Part shown: positions 16,800-16,848 of the stretch, one piece after another
Layout: every line of letters begins with the position of its first letter
How positions within the stretch are numbered: the first letter of the stretch is position 1
Assembly (NCBI GenBank): GCA_944393405.1
Contig: CALYAC010000021.1
Span: 1-16,848, forward strand
Direction of reading: 5' to 3'
Source of the DNA: an uncultured Clostridia bacterium
GTDB lineage: Bacteria > Bacillota_A > Clostridia > TANB77 > CAG-508
Length of the DNA: 16,848 bases
Notes under the pieces: generated by a model
The model's database searches: none
What the model was told of the DNA's origin: nothing
What the model saw: only the letters and a program-made list of their open reading frames with translations
Position numbers and translations under genes: made by a program

Positions 16800-16848
16800 A
16801 TGGAAGGAAAAAGATTAAATAAAGAAGAAGAACCTAAAAAGAAGCATA
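16800..16848 (+). CDS. Start of an unidentified divergent gene (3' part outside window)
   Basis: ATG at 16800 with AAAGGA about 11 bases upstream and 16 stop-free codons giving a very hydrophilic start rich in Lys and Glu (MEGKRLNKEEEPKKKH). Such charged cytoplasmic tails often precede a membrane segment, for example in LytR-CpsA-Psr proteins that attach polymers to the wall. However, there is too little sequence to assign a family. The ribosome binding site, the candidate promoter and the lack of any other gene here support a real coding start. Confidence 0.5.
   Translation, partial: MEGKRLNKEEEPKKKH

Noticed and set aside
1..16848. Search for a defence system, mobile element, prophage or RNA gene
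   Set aside because: No transposase, integrase, nuclease, reverse transcriptase, toxin-antitoxin pair, tRNA-like or rRNA-like sequence was seen; the locus is a coherent polysaccharide cluster plus one surface protein.

Overview
The window is AT-rich, uses the standard bacterial code (TGA is a stop, Trp is TGG), favours AGA, ATA and TTA codons, and carries strong AGGAGG-type ribosome binding sites and TTGACA/TATAAT-type promoters. This fits a low-GC Gram-positive, most likely a clostridial relative. No rRNA, tRNA, IS element or CRISPR array is visible. Almost everything lies on the minus strand, so transcription runs right to left.

Right edge (16036-16848): a hexapeptide-repeat acetyltransferase with its own promoter. 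A divergent gene starts at 16800 on the plus strand and is cut by the window edge.

Centre (about 15928 down to 2304): one long exopolysaccharide or capsule operon of the Wzx/Wzy type, read from an extended -10 promoter at 15900-15928. In transcription order it encodes a PglC-like priming phosphoglycosyl transferase, a GT4 glycosyltransferase, UDP-glucose 6-dehydrogenase, a membrane O-acyltransferase, UDP-glucuronate 4-epimerase, two related tandem GT4 enzymes, a Wzy-type polymerase, a GT2 glycosyltransferase, a membrane-anchored right-handed beta-helix protein, a polysaccharide pyruvyl transferase family protein, a Wzx flippase and a ferredoxin/FrhB-type oxidoreductase. Genes overlap or are separated by no more than 41 bases, with no visible internal terminator. 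Together they predict an acidic, uronic-acid-containing repeat unit of about five sugars, built on undecaprenyl phosphate, O-acetylated and perhaps pyruvylated, flipped by Wzx and polymerised outside by Wzy.

Left edge (1-1182): a secreted internalin-type leucine-rich-repeat protein, cut by the window start. It has its own near-consensus promoter, a palindromic site next to it and a good ribosome binding site.

The oddest feature is at this last junction. The oxidoreductase frame has no stop codon and runs in frame through the LRR gene's promoter and ribosome binding site into the LRR protein, giving one open frame from 2325 to base 1. Either this is a real fusion or read-through, or the oxidoreductase stop has been lost by mutation or sequence error.
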